NCBI GenBank assembly: GCA_016699775.1
Contig: CP065010.1
Location: 874,852 to 938,851 of the forward strand
DNA: 64,000 bases
Origin: Candidatus Falkowbacteria bacterium
Lineage (GTDB): Bacteria > Patescibacteriota > Patescibacteriia > Patescibacteriales > Patescibacteriaceae
Direction of reading: 5' to 3'
Positions 53,356 to 62,806 of the stretch are shown here, in pieces; positions within the stretch are counted from its first letter, which is position 1; every line of letters begins with the position of its first letter. The notes under the pieces were generated by a model, which worked only from the letters and a program-made list of their open reading frames with translations, was not told where the DNA came from and ran no database searches. The translations under genes were made by a program, and so were the position numbers.

Positions 53356-53625
53356 TTATTTATTAGAGAGATTAGAAGCTACTTTCAAAATTTCTATAAC
53401 CACTTGATTAATATCTTTATTTGTATCAATAACTATCGCATTCATTTTTTTAATATTATTTTCCCATTCATCTTTTGATGTAAGTATCCATTCTTGAATT
53501 TCAGTAGTTTTACCAAAGTCATTTGAAGTTCGAGAGGATAATCGCTGAAGAATAACTTCGTCATTGGCTTTTAATAATATTAGCTTATCATAGAGAGGGA
53601 CTATCTCAAATATATTTTGCGGCTA
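53356..53625 (-). pseudogene. 3' fragment of a P-loop nucleoside/shikimate-type kinase gene, cut by the island
   Basis: The minus strand has an open frame of 88 codons with no plausible start, bounded upstream by TAG at 53623-53625 and ending TAA at 53356-53358. It encodes LYDKLILLKANDEVILQRL, then SRTSNDFGKTTEIQEWIL and NAIVIDTNKDINQVVIEI. This is the C-terminal half (lid and end) of small AAA_18-type kinases, whose normal P-loop half is missing. The gene of the island reads right up to the same place in another frame. The missing half is not found in the window. Confidence 0.8.
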
Positions 53626-54292
53626 AGTGTACTATTGTTGCGGAGGCCTCAAACCCCCTAAAACTTCTTTTTTCAAGAAAATTTACTTCTTTCGGTAATA
53701 CTTTTGAAAAATCTATTGAAATTATTTGGCTCAAATTTTGAGGAATTGGCTTATGAATAACATATCCTTGAAAATTTATAAAATACTTTTCACCCTCATC
53801 TCCATCAGACCTTTTTTTAACATCGCCCCAAACGTAGAAATGAGCTTTAATTTTTTTATTTATAGTTTCTAACTTTGTTAACGGATTGACCGATTCTTTA
53901 ATTTGATTTGAAAAATGATTTTTAAAAAAAATAACTTCAGAAAAATTCAGGATACCCTCCTGTTGTAAATCTTTTTTTAATTTTGAAATAAAATCAGATT
54001 TTAATTTTTGTCTTTCTGAGTCATTTTCTGAATATATCGAAATTACAATACCAACTTTATTTTTCTTATTTCTCGGCAAGTAAAATTTATTAAACGCCCA
54101 ATATCCAACCCATATAATCAACAATACCGGATAAAAAAATGGTCTTATCTTAAATCCAATATAATTTGCGAAATCAACTACTAAATTGTCTATTACGACA
54201 ATTGCCCCAAGCACAACAAACAAGCCCAAAATAAGGGTTTTTGTCTGTGGTAATTTTTCCTCTGCAATAAAAAGTAGTTTTTCTAAATCCAT
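53606..54292 (-). CDS. Membrane protein at the island's edge, 228 residues
   Basis: I recognise no family. Two membrane helices lie at about 19-38 and 52-70. The cytoplasmic part contains VGIVISIYSENDSERQKLKSD and HFYVWGDVKKRSDGDEGEKYFINFQG, which could be an alpha/beta fold with a beta-hairpin. It follows the methyltransferase gene by 64 bases. Its last codons overlap the truncated kinase frame. It may be a part of the island's system or an unrelated passenger. Confidence 0.65.
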   Translation of the reverse strand: MDLEKLLFIAEEKLPQTKTLILGLFVVLGAIVVIDNLVVDFANYIGFKIRPFFYPVLLIIWVGYWAFNKFYLPRNKKNKVGIVISIYSENDSERQKLKSDFISKLKKDLQQEGILNFSEVIFFKNHFSNQIKESVNPLTKLETINKKIKAHFYVWGDVKKRSDGDEGEKYFINFQGYVIHKPIPQNLSQIISIDFSKVLPKEVNFLEKRSFRGFEASATIVHLAAKYI

Positions 54293-54356
54293 ATTTATAT
54301 TTATCTTAAAACATTAACTAATCTCTATCTGCTTAATAAATCCATTATTAAAATAA

Positions 54357-57300
54357 TTATTTTTTACATTCAACGATTTGTATCTCTTCATTAGTTAAAC
54401 CATATAACTTATATACCAGCTCATCTATCTGATGTTCAAGCTCCCGAACCTTTGCCTGTTTTTCAGTATTTTCTAAGTAGTCATCTGTTTTGGTTATTTT
54501 GAGGATACTTTCAACGAGACCAATAAGTGGTTTCTGTTGGTCTATCGAAATTTTCATGATTGGAATTTCAGAAAGTGGTTGATAAAATAACTCCAATATT
54601 CCTCCCTTTCTTTTTCCACGCTGGCAAAGCCATACATAGTATAATTTTGAATTCAATAACCCCAAAACAAATTTCAAAGATATCTGTTCATCTTTCTGTC
54701 CGAGAAAATATACATCTGATGCTGCATACCAAGGAATCTCATTATACCCAAATGTATTAGTTTTACTTCTATAAGGAGCCACTATTTTTTCACTTTCAAA
54801 AATTGTCTTCGTACGAGACCTCCATAAGTCGTACCAATTTCGCGAACCTTTATGTACTTCTCGTCTTTCTTGTAAATTATCTCTGTATTTTTCTAGATGC
54901 TTAATAATTGACTGTATTTTATTTGTTTGTTCATTTCCATCAAGATAAATTACTAACTGATTCGTAGTATTTTGCGTAATCCACCTACTGATATCGCTAT
55001 TTTTATACCACGGTTTTAAATATTCTTTTTCATTTATTCTCTCCGCTTCATCTTTAGATAAAACAAAAATCCCATCACCGACTTCCGCTTTAAACTTATA
55101 CTTAATTATATGCTTTAAGCTAACCTTGTTAGCACCTGTTACTAGTCCTTGGTTGATTTCACATACATCCTTTAATATAACTCCTTGCTTTTTCATTTTA
55201 ATTAATACTTTCTCAATCGGATTTTCCATGTTTCCTATACCACTAAGACGCATATATTTTTCTTCACCATCATAAAGTTGTATTTGCCTAAGAAAATAGT
55301 AATCTGATTCATTATCTGCTCCAGAAAATATGCTATTTAATATTTCTGCGTTTGCCATCCCTGATCTTCTGCTAGTACAAGTATGAGCCAATAATTCATT
55401 ATTGTTATCTTTACTAAAGATAGTGATCATATTATGTTGTCCAAGTGCCGATTCAAATATCTTTAATTCATTAAAATTTACGATATTATTAATCACTGCT
55501 CTTGCTTTTAAATCAGCCCTGAGTTTATTGGCACCAGACGCGGTTATATAATAATTTGTCGAAATAAATGCACATAACGAATATGGTTTACCGAGATCTA
55601 AGGCAAGATGAAAAAAGAAATAAAATAGATCCATTTTCCCTTGATAAAATTTTCCTAAATTTCCTGCTGCAATTGGTCTAAATATTTCTTTATTTCCGCT
55701 TTCTCCAACATACGGTGGATTTGCGATTACAACATCAAAACCTCCTTTCTCCTCAAACACATCAGCGAAATGCAGTTTCCATAGGAAGAATGGTTTAATT
55801 TTAGACTTTTTTAATTCCTGAATTTTTTCTAGTTCTGAAATTTTTCCATGTTCTCTTAAAGTAGCTTCAATTAATTCCCATTGAAGTTTTTCAATTTGCT
55901 TTTTTATTTCTTCTTTTTTATCTTTCTTGTTCGTCTCAAAAAACTTTTTTTGTAAAGATTTTAATTCACCAGCTTTTATCTTGGATTCATTGTGTTTATT
56001 AAAGTCAAAAAGCCCTAATTTTTCTACATCATTTTTCTCATCCTTAAAAAGTTTCTTTAATTGCTCGTTGAGTTTTTTTGCTCTTGTTTCCAGTTCAACT
56101 TTTATAAATGATGTTAACTCGTTTTTTGTATGGAGACTAAAATACTCTTTTTGTAGTAAAGATTGTTTTTGTTTAATTTCATCAATTTGTTTCTCTTTAT
56201 CATTTGTAGTTTGAAATATTTTTTCATCAAAAAGTTTTATTCCTTCATATTCTTCAAGCAACGAATTTCCTTGCATTATTTTATAATCCAGATTTGGAAG
56301 TACTGGAGGTGCTATACTTGAATCATTTGATTCATACTCCACAATAAGAGCTAACCAAAAACGAACTTTGGTTATTTCCACAGCTCCTGGTTCTATATCA
56401 ACTGCATAGATACAATTCTCTAATGTTTCCTTTTTAATATCATAAAGTGATAACTCTCTTCCTGATGTATTTTGTTTATGCAAAAAGTTTGTGTTTAGGT
56501 AGTATCTCACGGAAGAAATTTCATTTAGCATCCCCATAGGAAATGCTCCCGAACCAACAGCTGGGTCAACAATCTTTATATTACGAAGTGAGGAGTCAAC
56601 TTTTACAGATATTTCTTTCAACTCAGGTAATCTTTTCACTATTTCTATTTGTTTTTCATCTTCAACTATTAAAGACAGATCTGTATCCTTTATTTCAAAT
56701 AATTTTCTAATTCGTTCTTCAGGGGCAGTGTTCTCTGAGACTAAATGCTGAATGAGACTTTCTCTGCACATATAATGGACAATCTCTCGTGGAGTATAAA
56801 AAGCTCCCTTGTCTTTTCTATCTTTAACTTCAAGCAAATTTTCAAATATTTTTCCGAGCATCTCTGGATCAACTGAAATTTCTTGGTCTGATGGAGTATT
56901 CTCATCAACTGTAAAGTTATATTGATCAAAGAAATCAAGTAAATTTCCAATAGTTTTGTTGGGGATATAAATAGTACTATTCTCCCACTTATAAATACTC
57001 TCAAAAAGTCCACCATTTAAAAATGGGATACGACAATTTAATTTTTCATAAAGATCATCTTTTCCTCGTTTCTCTGAAGCCAAGGCCTCATAGAACATTG
57101 GCTCAAGGTAATCATTAAAATAATTTTTATTTGATTTTTCACAAGTTGTGAATAATGTCCTTAGAAAAGCTTGGTCTCCGGAACCCCAATTCTCATTAGG
57201 CCTCACGCCCAACCATCCTTTCTTTTGCACAAAATACAAAAAAACTATTTGCCCCATCATCTTTTTTACAAAATCATGTGATGTTGAAATATCAGTTTTT

Positions 57301-57890
57301 ACAACAGTGTTTTGGAATACTTCATTTTTGTCAAAATCTTCTCGGGTATCAAGAAATAAATCGCGATATTTCTTGAAGAACTCTTTTGTGACTTTTTCAA
57401 CCGAAAACATCTCCCGAAGTTCTTCGAATTTAGTGAAATTGAATGATGATACTTGTTGAAAAAAAGTAGTGTTAGTTTGTTCTTTTGATACAAAATAAGT
57501 AAACCGGCGAAAAGTACTATAATTTACTTTAATCCCAACATAATCAGCATAGATCAAACTTATGCGAAAATCTCCCTTACTATCATAATATACAAAAATC
57601 CCTGCTCGAGATTTTTGGAAATTCTTTAAAATTTTCTTACTTATGTCGTATTGTGTTTTACGACTTGTTCTCTCGTTTAAAGAGCCTAGAGAACGAGCAC
57701 AAATAACCACAATATTTGTATTATCTTCAAGATCAAAATCGCCCAACTGAATAAAATCTATGAATTGTTTATCGTTGAAATCTACAAGTAAATTATGTTT
57801 AATTCTAAAAAAATCATGACTCTTTAATACATCCACTAAAGATTCTGGAGAAAAATCATTAATAAGTTTTTGAAATTTTATTTGACTCAT
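54357..57890 (-). CDS. Large Eco57I/MmeI-type adenine methyltransferase with target recognition domain
   Basis: The protein has 1177 residues. The N-terminal 400 residues contain no obvious PD-(D/E)xK nuclease. The methyltransferase core has motif I VDPAVGSGAFPMGML at about 440-455 (SAM binding) and motif IV VIANPPYVGE at about 722-730 (catalytic NPPY). A coiled-coil-rich insert of Lys/Glu fills about 530-690 between them. The C-terminal third (GLVTGANKVSL, KPWYKNSDISRWI, RRWYDLW-type and RKGGILELFYQPLSEIPI) is a TaqI-C-like target recognition domain. It starts 8 bases after the PLD-helicase stop, so the two are coupled. It should methylate adenine in self DNA. Confidence 0.85.
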   Translation of the reverse strand: MSQIKFQKLINDFSPESLVDVLKSHDFFRIKHNLLVDFNDKQFIDFIQLGDFDLEDNTNIVVICARSLGSLNERTSRKTQYDISKKILKNFQKSRAGIFVYYDSKGDFRISLIYADYVGIKVNYSTFRRFTYFVSKEQTNTTFFQQVSSFNFTKFEELREMFSVEKVTKEFFKKYRDLFLDTREDFDKNEVFQNTVVKTDISTSHDFVKKMMGQIVFLYFVQKKGWLGVRPNENWGSGDQAFLRTLFTTCEKSNKNYFNDYLEPMFYEALASEKRGKDDLYEKLNCRIPFLNGGLFESIYKWENSTIYIPNKTIGNLLDFFDQYNFTVDENTPSDQEISVDPEMLGKIFENLLEVKDRKDKGAFYTPREIVHYMCRESLIQHLVSENTAPEERIRKLFEIKDTDLSLIVEDEKQIEIVKRLPELKEISVKVDSSLRNIKIVDPAVGSGAFPMGMLNEISSVRYYLNTNFLHKQNTSGRELSLYDIKKETLENCIYAVDIEPGAVEITKVRFWLALIVEYESNDSSIAPPVLPNLDYKIMQGNSLLEEYEGIKLFDEKIFQTTNDKEKQIDEIKQKQSLLQKEYFSLHTKNELTSFIKVELETRAKKLNEQLKKLFKDEKNDVEKLGLFDFNKHNESKIKAGELKSLQKKFFETNKKDKKEEIKKQIEKLQWELIEATLREHGKISELEKIQELKKSKIKPFFLWKLHFADVFEEKGGFDVVIANPPYVGESGNKEIFRPIAAGNLGKFYQGKMDLFYFFFHLALDLGKPYSLCAFISTNYYITASGANKLRADLKARAVINNIVNFNELKIFESALGQHNMITIFSKDNNNELLAHTCTSRRSGMANAEILNSIFSGADNESDYYFLRQIQLYDGEEKYMRLSGIGNMENPIEKVLIKMKKQGVILKDVCEINQGLVTGANKVSLKHIIKYKFKAEVGDGIFVLSKDEAERINEKEYLKPWYKNSDISRWITQNTTNQLVIYLDGNEQTNKIQSIIKHLEKYRDNLQERREVHKGSRNWYDLWRSRTKTIFESEKIVAPYRSKTNTFGYNEIPWYAASDVYFLGQKDEQISLKFVLGLLNSKLYYVWLCQRGKRKGGILELFYQPLSEIPIMKISIDQQKPLIGLVESILKITKTDDYLENTEKQAKVRELEHQIDELVYKLYGLTNEEIQIVECKK

Positions 57891-57898
57891 TTTTTAGA

Positions 57899-60800
57899 TT
57901 AAATTTTTCTGTTCTCAATTGCGATAACGACTTCTTGAGTATTCAATTTTGTAGCTGATTTGATTTTATCTAAATAATCAAACCCAAGATTATTTCTAAG
58001 CTCATTGAGTAATTCTAATATCACTTTTGAATTGTCTTTTGAATTTTCAATAGTAGGTAAATCTGCCAAGCGGCGAAGTGTAAATGTACTTAGAGTTTGA
58101 TAATCAGTAAGATCATCTAATAAGGTACGAACGAATGATGCAAAATCTTGAACGTTCTCATCAAATTTTTCAATATTTTGCAGAAGCGTGTTCAAATTAT
58201 TAAATGATTTAGTTTCAATTGCCATTTGTGATGACTGTTGTGTTTTCTGTTCTATAATTTTTGCCTTATCGTAATTTTCCCAAAAGGGCGCGCTTCGTGA
58301 AACAGACTTTTCTTCCGGGGTAGATTTTATTCTCTCAAGAACTTCTTCAATATTTAAATCTCTGGCTTCTTTTTCTTCATTGATCATTCCTCGCACAAAA
58401 AGAGGTCTACCTTTACGAATAAAAACTAGTAAGTCATTTTCTTTATATTGCTTGGCAACTTTAATACGAGCAGGTAACATTTTTATTTTTTCAATAACTT
58501 CTGGATATTTTATTTTTATACCATAATAAAGACGGCGAATAGTGGTAATAAAACTTTCGGCTTCAACTTCTTCCGGATTTTGTTGTATTTTAGTGAATAA
58601 ACCAGCAGCTGAAGGCTTTTCATCTGGACTAAATATTTTTGAATCTTCTCCAAGAGTACTATGAATCATGAACATTTTAGCTTCAGCAATCTCCCTGTTT
58701 TTCACATGCTCAGCTCCTTGTATAGTTGGGAAAAAATTATAAATATAAAGATTTTCAAAAACCTTTTGTCCAATACGGTTTATACGACCTACGCGCTGTA
58801 TAACTCTTGTTGGATTCCAGGGAATGTCATAATTTACAACAGCACCACTTTTACTTAAGTTGAAACCTTCTGATATTTTATCAGTACCAACTAATATAGA
58901 AAAATTTTCTTCTTGTTTTTTTTGACTTGCATCAAAATTTTTAAGAACATCATTTATACGTCCCGTAGAAGTACTTCCATAAACAGACAAAACCTTATCT
59001 TTAAACTTTTTATCTAAATTTTCAAAAATATGTTTTGCAGTATCGGCATATTCTGTAAAAATAACAATTTTTCTCTCTGGTTCATTTTTATTCTCTTTTG
59101 TATTCAATATTATTTCAATTTGACTCGACAACGCTTTAATCTTAGGATCATTCTCTACTAATTCTAGTGACACTAATTCTGCTTTTATTTTTTCAAATAA
59201 ATCTTTATCATTTTTTAAATCCTTCAAAAATTTATCTTTATCTTTGAAGTTCTCAATTGTATACTTTTTTGATTTTTTATCATTTACTAAATCTTCAACG
59301 GAATCTGCTATCTTTGCAATACATTCCGCAACTTCATCATCATCACCATCCGAAATGGTTTCAATTAAATCTCTATTTAAGGTAAACCTACCGTTAGTTT
59401 TGTCTATGAACTCTAAGGCTTTAGAGGTTATTATATAAAAATTATTTATACTTTGAGCAAATGCATTAAATGAACTTTCAAAACGCTTTATAAGCAAACG
59501 TCGCATAAAATGGAACAAACTTGTTTGCGAAATATACTCAAAGTTTTCTTCTTCTCCAAGTATTTTTTCACCTTCAACTAATCCTTTTTCATAAACAAAA
59601 GGTCGATACATAGCACCAGTAAAAACACCGTCTTCGCAAAAATATTCACCAATAACACGATCATAAAAAGATGACTGCTCTTTTGAGAGCGTAAAATACA
59701 CTTCTCTCGGATCTGCAACTTTTGATAAATTCTTTACTTCTTTTGAATATTCTGGATCATTTTTTAAATCAATTCTGTTACGACGAATTACAACAGGTTC
59801 TATTATCTGACGAATTCTATTTGAGATGTATTTTATACGTCCATTTACCATTTCAGGATTAACCTCGGTACTTTGAAATAAAATTGCGTAATCAGAAATT
59901 GCTTTTTCTTTTTTCTTTTTATCTACTGAGTTATAATTTTTATTTATTTCATTAAGACGTTTAAATAAATTTCTATAATCTCTAAACTCCACTGAAAGAT
60001 TAGGGGCGACTGTAAGTTGTGATTTTCCTGGAACAATAAATAATTTCAGTAAGGAGAATATATCCGCTGGAGAATTATTGAAAGGGGTAGCGGTTAACAA
60101 GATTACCTTACGATTTTTACAAATCATGCTCAGTAATTCATAAGCTTCTGTATCTTGATTACGAAAACGATGAGCTTCATCAACGACAATAACTTCAATA
60201 TCATTTCTCTCTTGAATAAAACTCAAAGTATTACGAAGAGTAGCTAAACCACAAGATCTAACATCCCAATTATATAATTCAAAATCTTCAAGATATTTTT
60301 TCCAACCAGAAGACTTATTATCATCACCGACCAGACCCGGGGGACAAATAACAAGACCCCTCTTCCCTAATTGTTTTGCTACCATTCCAGTAATAACACT
60401 TTTACCTAATCCAACAACATCAGCAATGATAACACCGCCAACCTCTTCAACCATTCCTAAGGCTTGAGCAGTAGCATCTAACTGATATTTATACGTCTTA
60501 TACCCTTTTCTTTCTAATAACTCTTTAATTGAGCTGGAAACCTCTACTTGCGATTGAGCATCAAGATAATGTTGCAGTATTGAAACATAAGCTTCAAATG
60601 GAGTTGGCTCGGCGATAAGCGTTTCTTTTTGCAATAGACTAATTAATTCTTTTTTATATTGCTCCGTTTCTGTTATCTTTATTGAATTTTCCCAAAGCTC
60701 ATCAAAATACTTATCCGCATCTTCTGTTCCAAAATCTCCTAACTCAACATTAAATTCATGTTGATTTGAAAGACCTGATTTGGTTAAATTACTACTCCCA

Positions 60801-61261
60801 GTAATAAAAACAGATTTTCTAATAGTTGCTAATTCATCTTTTATTTTAAAAATATATAATTTTGCATGATTTGGTTCTAATGTCTTACGAATTTGTAATT
60901 GGTTGTTATTAATTAATTTAATAAAATACATTATCTGGCCTTCAAACTCTTTATTGTCAAATTCATCTGTATTTAGAGAACTTTTGACGGAACTAAAATA
61001 ATTTTTTATTTTTTCTCTATTTGTTAAATTATTACCATTTTCTGAATATTCAAAAAGACCATGAACACCTTTATCTGCATTAAGACCCACTAATACATTT
61101 ATTCTAATATCGGGGCGATCTTTAATACTTTCATATAGTTCAGCTATCCCAGAAAAATAGAAAAACCCAACGAGAAAGCTAAGTTCTTTACTATTACCAA
61201 TAAGCTCAACTAATCTATTTTTTAAATCTTTTCCTTCTTCATTTGTAATGAAATTACTCAT
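57899..61261 (-). CDS. PLD-type nuclease fused to a SNF2-like helicase
   Basis: The protein has 1120 residues. The N-terminal domain (about 1-190) is PLD-like: NHAKLYIF at about 125 and ITGSSNLTKSGL at about 152 give the HxK and GSSN elements of half a PLD site. The helicase follows: DVVGLGKSVITG (Walker A) near 280, VVDEAHRFRN near 360, LLTATPFNN near 388; the second RecA lobe runs about 700-880, with VIFTEYADTAKH, GTDKISEGFNLS and QRVGRINRIGQ near 829. A C-terminal part with helical segments ends the protein. PLD nucleases with separate helicases form ATP-dependent restriction enzymes such as CglI and NgoAVII. Here the two are one chain. Confidence 0.87.
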   Translation of the reverse strand: MSNFITNEEGKDLKNRLVELIGNSKELSFLVGFFYFSGIAELYESIKDRPDIRINVLVGLNADKGVHGLFEYSENGNNLTNREKIKNYFSSVKSSLNTDEFDNKEFEGQIMYFIKLINNNQLQIRKTLEPNHAKLYIFKIKDELATIRKSVFITGSSNLTKSGLSNQHEFNVELGDFGTEDADKYFDELWENSIKITETEQYKKELISLLQKETLIAEPTPFEAYVSILQHYLDAQSQVEVSSSIKELLERKGYKTYKYQLDATAQALGMVEEVGGVIIADVVGLGKSVITGMVAKQLGKRGLVICPPGLVGDDNKSSGWKKYLEDFELYNWDVRSCGLATLRNTLSFIQERNDIEVIVVDEAHRFRNQDTEAYELLSMICKNRKVILLTATPFNNSPADIFSLLKLFIVPGKSQLTVAPNLSVEFRDYRNLFKRLNEINKNYNSVDKKKKEKAISDYAILFQSTEVNPEMVNGRIKYISNRIRQIIEPVVIRRNRIDLKNDPEYSKEVKNLSKVADPREVYFTLSKEQSSFYDRVIGEYFCEDGVFTGAMYRPFVYEKGLVEGEKILGEEENFEYISQTSLFHFMRRLLIKRFESSFNAFAQSINNFYIITSKALEFIDKTNGRFTLNRDLIETISDGDDDEVAECIAKIADSVEDLVNDKKSKKYTIENFKDKDKFLKDLKNDKDLFEKIKAELVSLELVENDPKIKALSSQIEIILNTKENKNEPERKIVIFTEYADTAKHIFENLDKKFKDKVLSVYGSTSTGRINDVLKNFDASQKKQEENFSILVGTDKISEGFNLSKSGAVVNYDIPWNPTRVIQRVGRINRIGQKVFENLYIYNFFPTIQGAEHVKNREIAEAKMFMIHSTLGEDSKIFSPDEKPSAAGLFTKIQQNPEEVEAESFITTIRRLYYGIKIKYPEVIEKIKMLPARIKVAKQYKENDLLVFIRKGRPLFVRGMINEEKEARDLNIEEVLERIKSTPEEKSVSRSAPFWENYDKAKIIEQKTQQSSQMAIETKSFNNLNTLLQNIEKFDENVQDFASFVRTLLDDLTDYQTLSTFTLRRLADLPTIENSKDNSKVILELLNELRNNLGFDYLDKIKSATKLNTQEVVIAIENRKI

Positions 61262-61467
61262 ATTTAAAGATAATGCTTAATATAATAACCCTAACAGAAA
61301 AACATTAAAAAATAAAGAGATTTTAAGAATCAACTTATTATAAATAATGGCTAAATTTAAGGGAAAATTACTGTTAAAAGTTACCTACTTCTAGCTCCTA
61401 GATTAGTGTCAGGGTCTGCGTCATTAATGTGTGTTAAGGAGGGGTTAATTAACTAAACACATACTAT
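61262..61467. other. Divergent intergenic region of the island
   Basis: 206 bases between the PLD-helicase gene and the recombinase gene. It contains the recombinase ribosome binding site candidate (AAGGAGGGG at 61437-61445) and no consensus promoter I can defend. A GTGTCAGGGTCTGCG stretch at about 61406-61420 is unusually GC-rich for this region. Confidence 0.4.
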
Positions 61468-62787
61468 ATGGATCAGACGAAATCCTTGACTAACCAGGGT
61501 ATTGGTACCATACCTATAGCCGTTGAGACACCCGTTAAATACTGCTTATATGCGCGTAAATCAAGCGAATCTGAGGAAAGACAGGTGCTTTCCATAGATA
61601 GTCAGATTAAGGAGATGCTTCAGCTAGCAGAACGAGAAAACCTCGAGATTGTCTGTATGAAGAGAGAATCTCACTCAGCTAAGGAAACAGGGCAAAGACC
61701 AGTCTTTAATGAAATTATAGGGGAAATTAAGGAGGGAAAATATAACGGTATTCTCACCTGGGCTCCAGACCGAATCAGCAGAAATGCAGGGGATCTTGGG
61801 ATGGTTGTAGATTTAATGGATGCGGGCATTCTTAAAGAAATACGAACTTATGGGCAACGATTTACTAACTCACCCAGTGAGAAGTTTCTTCTCATGATTT
61901 TAGGATCAACAGCTAAACTAGAAAATGACAATAGAGGTGTCAATGTAAAACGAGGCATTAGAGCGAGAGTAGAAATGGGCTTATGGCCTAATCAAGCGCC
62001 AACTGGCTATCTTAACCAAAAGTATATGGATAAGAAATGCCAACCCATTCTTGATCCTGATCGAGCTCCTATTATAAAAAGTCTGTTTGAAAAAGTTGCC
62101 TATGAAAAATGGCCAGGTAGAAAATTATATCATTGGTTAAAATTTAATATTAATTTCAAAACTATAGGTAATAAAAATCTATCACTTGGTAATATATACA
62201 GGATACTAAAAAATACTTTCTATTATGGGGAGTTTGAATACCCGGCTAAATCAGGTAATTGGTATAAAGGTAAGCATGAACCATTAATTAGTAAAGAATT
62301 ATTTGAAGAAGTGCAAAAACGTATAAAGAAAGACGCTATTATAAATCATAGAGAATTTACCTTTGCACGACTTATGACTTGTGGAATGTGTGGATCGGGG
62401 TACACGGGAGAAGAAAAGTATAAGCAACTTAAAAATGGTACGGTAACTAAGTATATTTATTATGGGTGTAATAGATCTAGGGATAAAAATTGCAAAAGTA
62501 ATTATGTAAGAGAAGACGAACTTATAAAGCAATTAACTATCTTATTAGACAAGATGGAATTTGACCAAGAAAAAGTAATAGATAAGTTTGATCATGATCT
62601 TAAAAGATTTAACAAATTTCAAAAAGGCGTCCTAAAACAAAACGATCCGCAAGCGAATCATGAGGATGTGAATTTAAAAGTATATATGGAATATATACTT
62701 CAGGATGGGACCATGGAAGAGAAAAGAGAGTTGATGAATTGCTTAAATTCTAAAATTAAAATTGCAGACAAAGTTGCGTTTGTATAA
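61468..62787 (+). CDS. Serine recombinase (large resolvase/integrase family)
   Basis: The protein has 439 residues. The resolvase domain opens with YCLYARKSSESEERQ, so Ser32 in the YxRxS motif is the likely nucleophile; Arg clusters (GQRPVFNEI, PDRISRN) follow. The recombinase domain is at about 160-290. The zinc ribbon has CGMCGSGYTG near 304 and YYGCNRSRDKNC near 330. The C-terminal coiled part is short compared with phage integrases. It faces the opposite way to the defence genes. An AAGGAGGGG lies about 24 bases before the ATG at 61468, a long gap, so the true start could be nearer an upstream codon. It is presumably the mobility gene of the island. Confidence 0.9.
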   Translation: MDQTKSLTNQGIGTIPIAVETPVKYCLYARKSSESEERQVLSIDSQIKEMLQLAERENLEIVCMKRESHSAKETGQRPVFNEIIGEIKEGKYNGILTWAPDRISRNAGDLGMVVDLMDAGILKEIRTYGQRFTNSPSEKFLLMILGSTAKLENDNRGVNVKRGIRARVEMGLWPNQAPTGYLNQKYMDKKCQPILDPDRAPIIKSLFEKVAYEKWPGRKLYHWLKFNINFKTIGNKNLSLGNIYRILKNTFYYGEFEYPAKSGNWYKGKHEPLISKELFEEVQKRIKKDAIINHREFTFARLMTCGMCGSGYTGEEKYKQLKNGTVTKYIYYGCNRSRDKNCKSNYVREDELIKQLTILLDKMEFDQEKVIDKFDHDLKRFNKFQKGVLKQNDPQANHEDVNLKVYMEYILQDGTMEEKRELMNCLNSKIKIADKVAFV

Positions 62788-62806
62788 TTCTCATCCTGAA
62801 TAGTCG

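Noticed and set aside
53606-61261. Assignment of the island genes as a full DISARM or BREX system
   Set aside because: No DUF1998 protein, BrxC, PglZ or Lon-like gene is present in the window; only individual parts resemble them.
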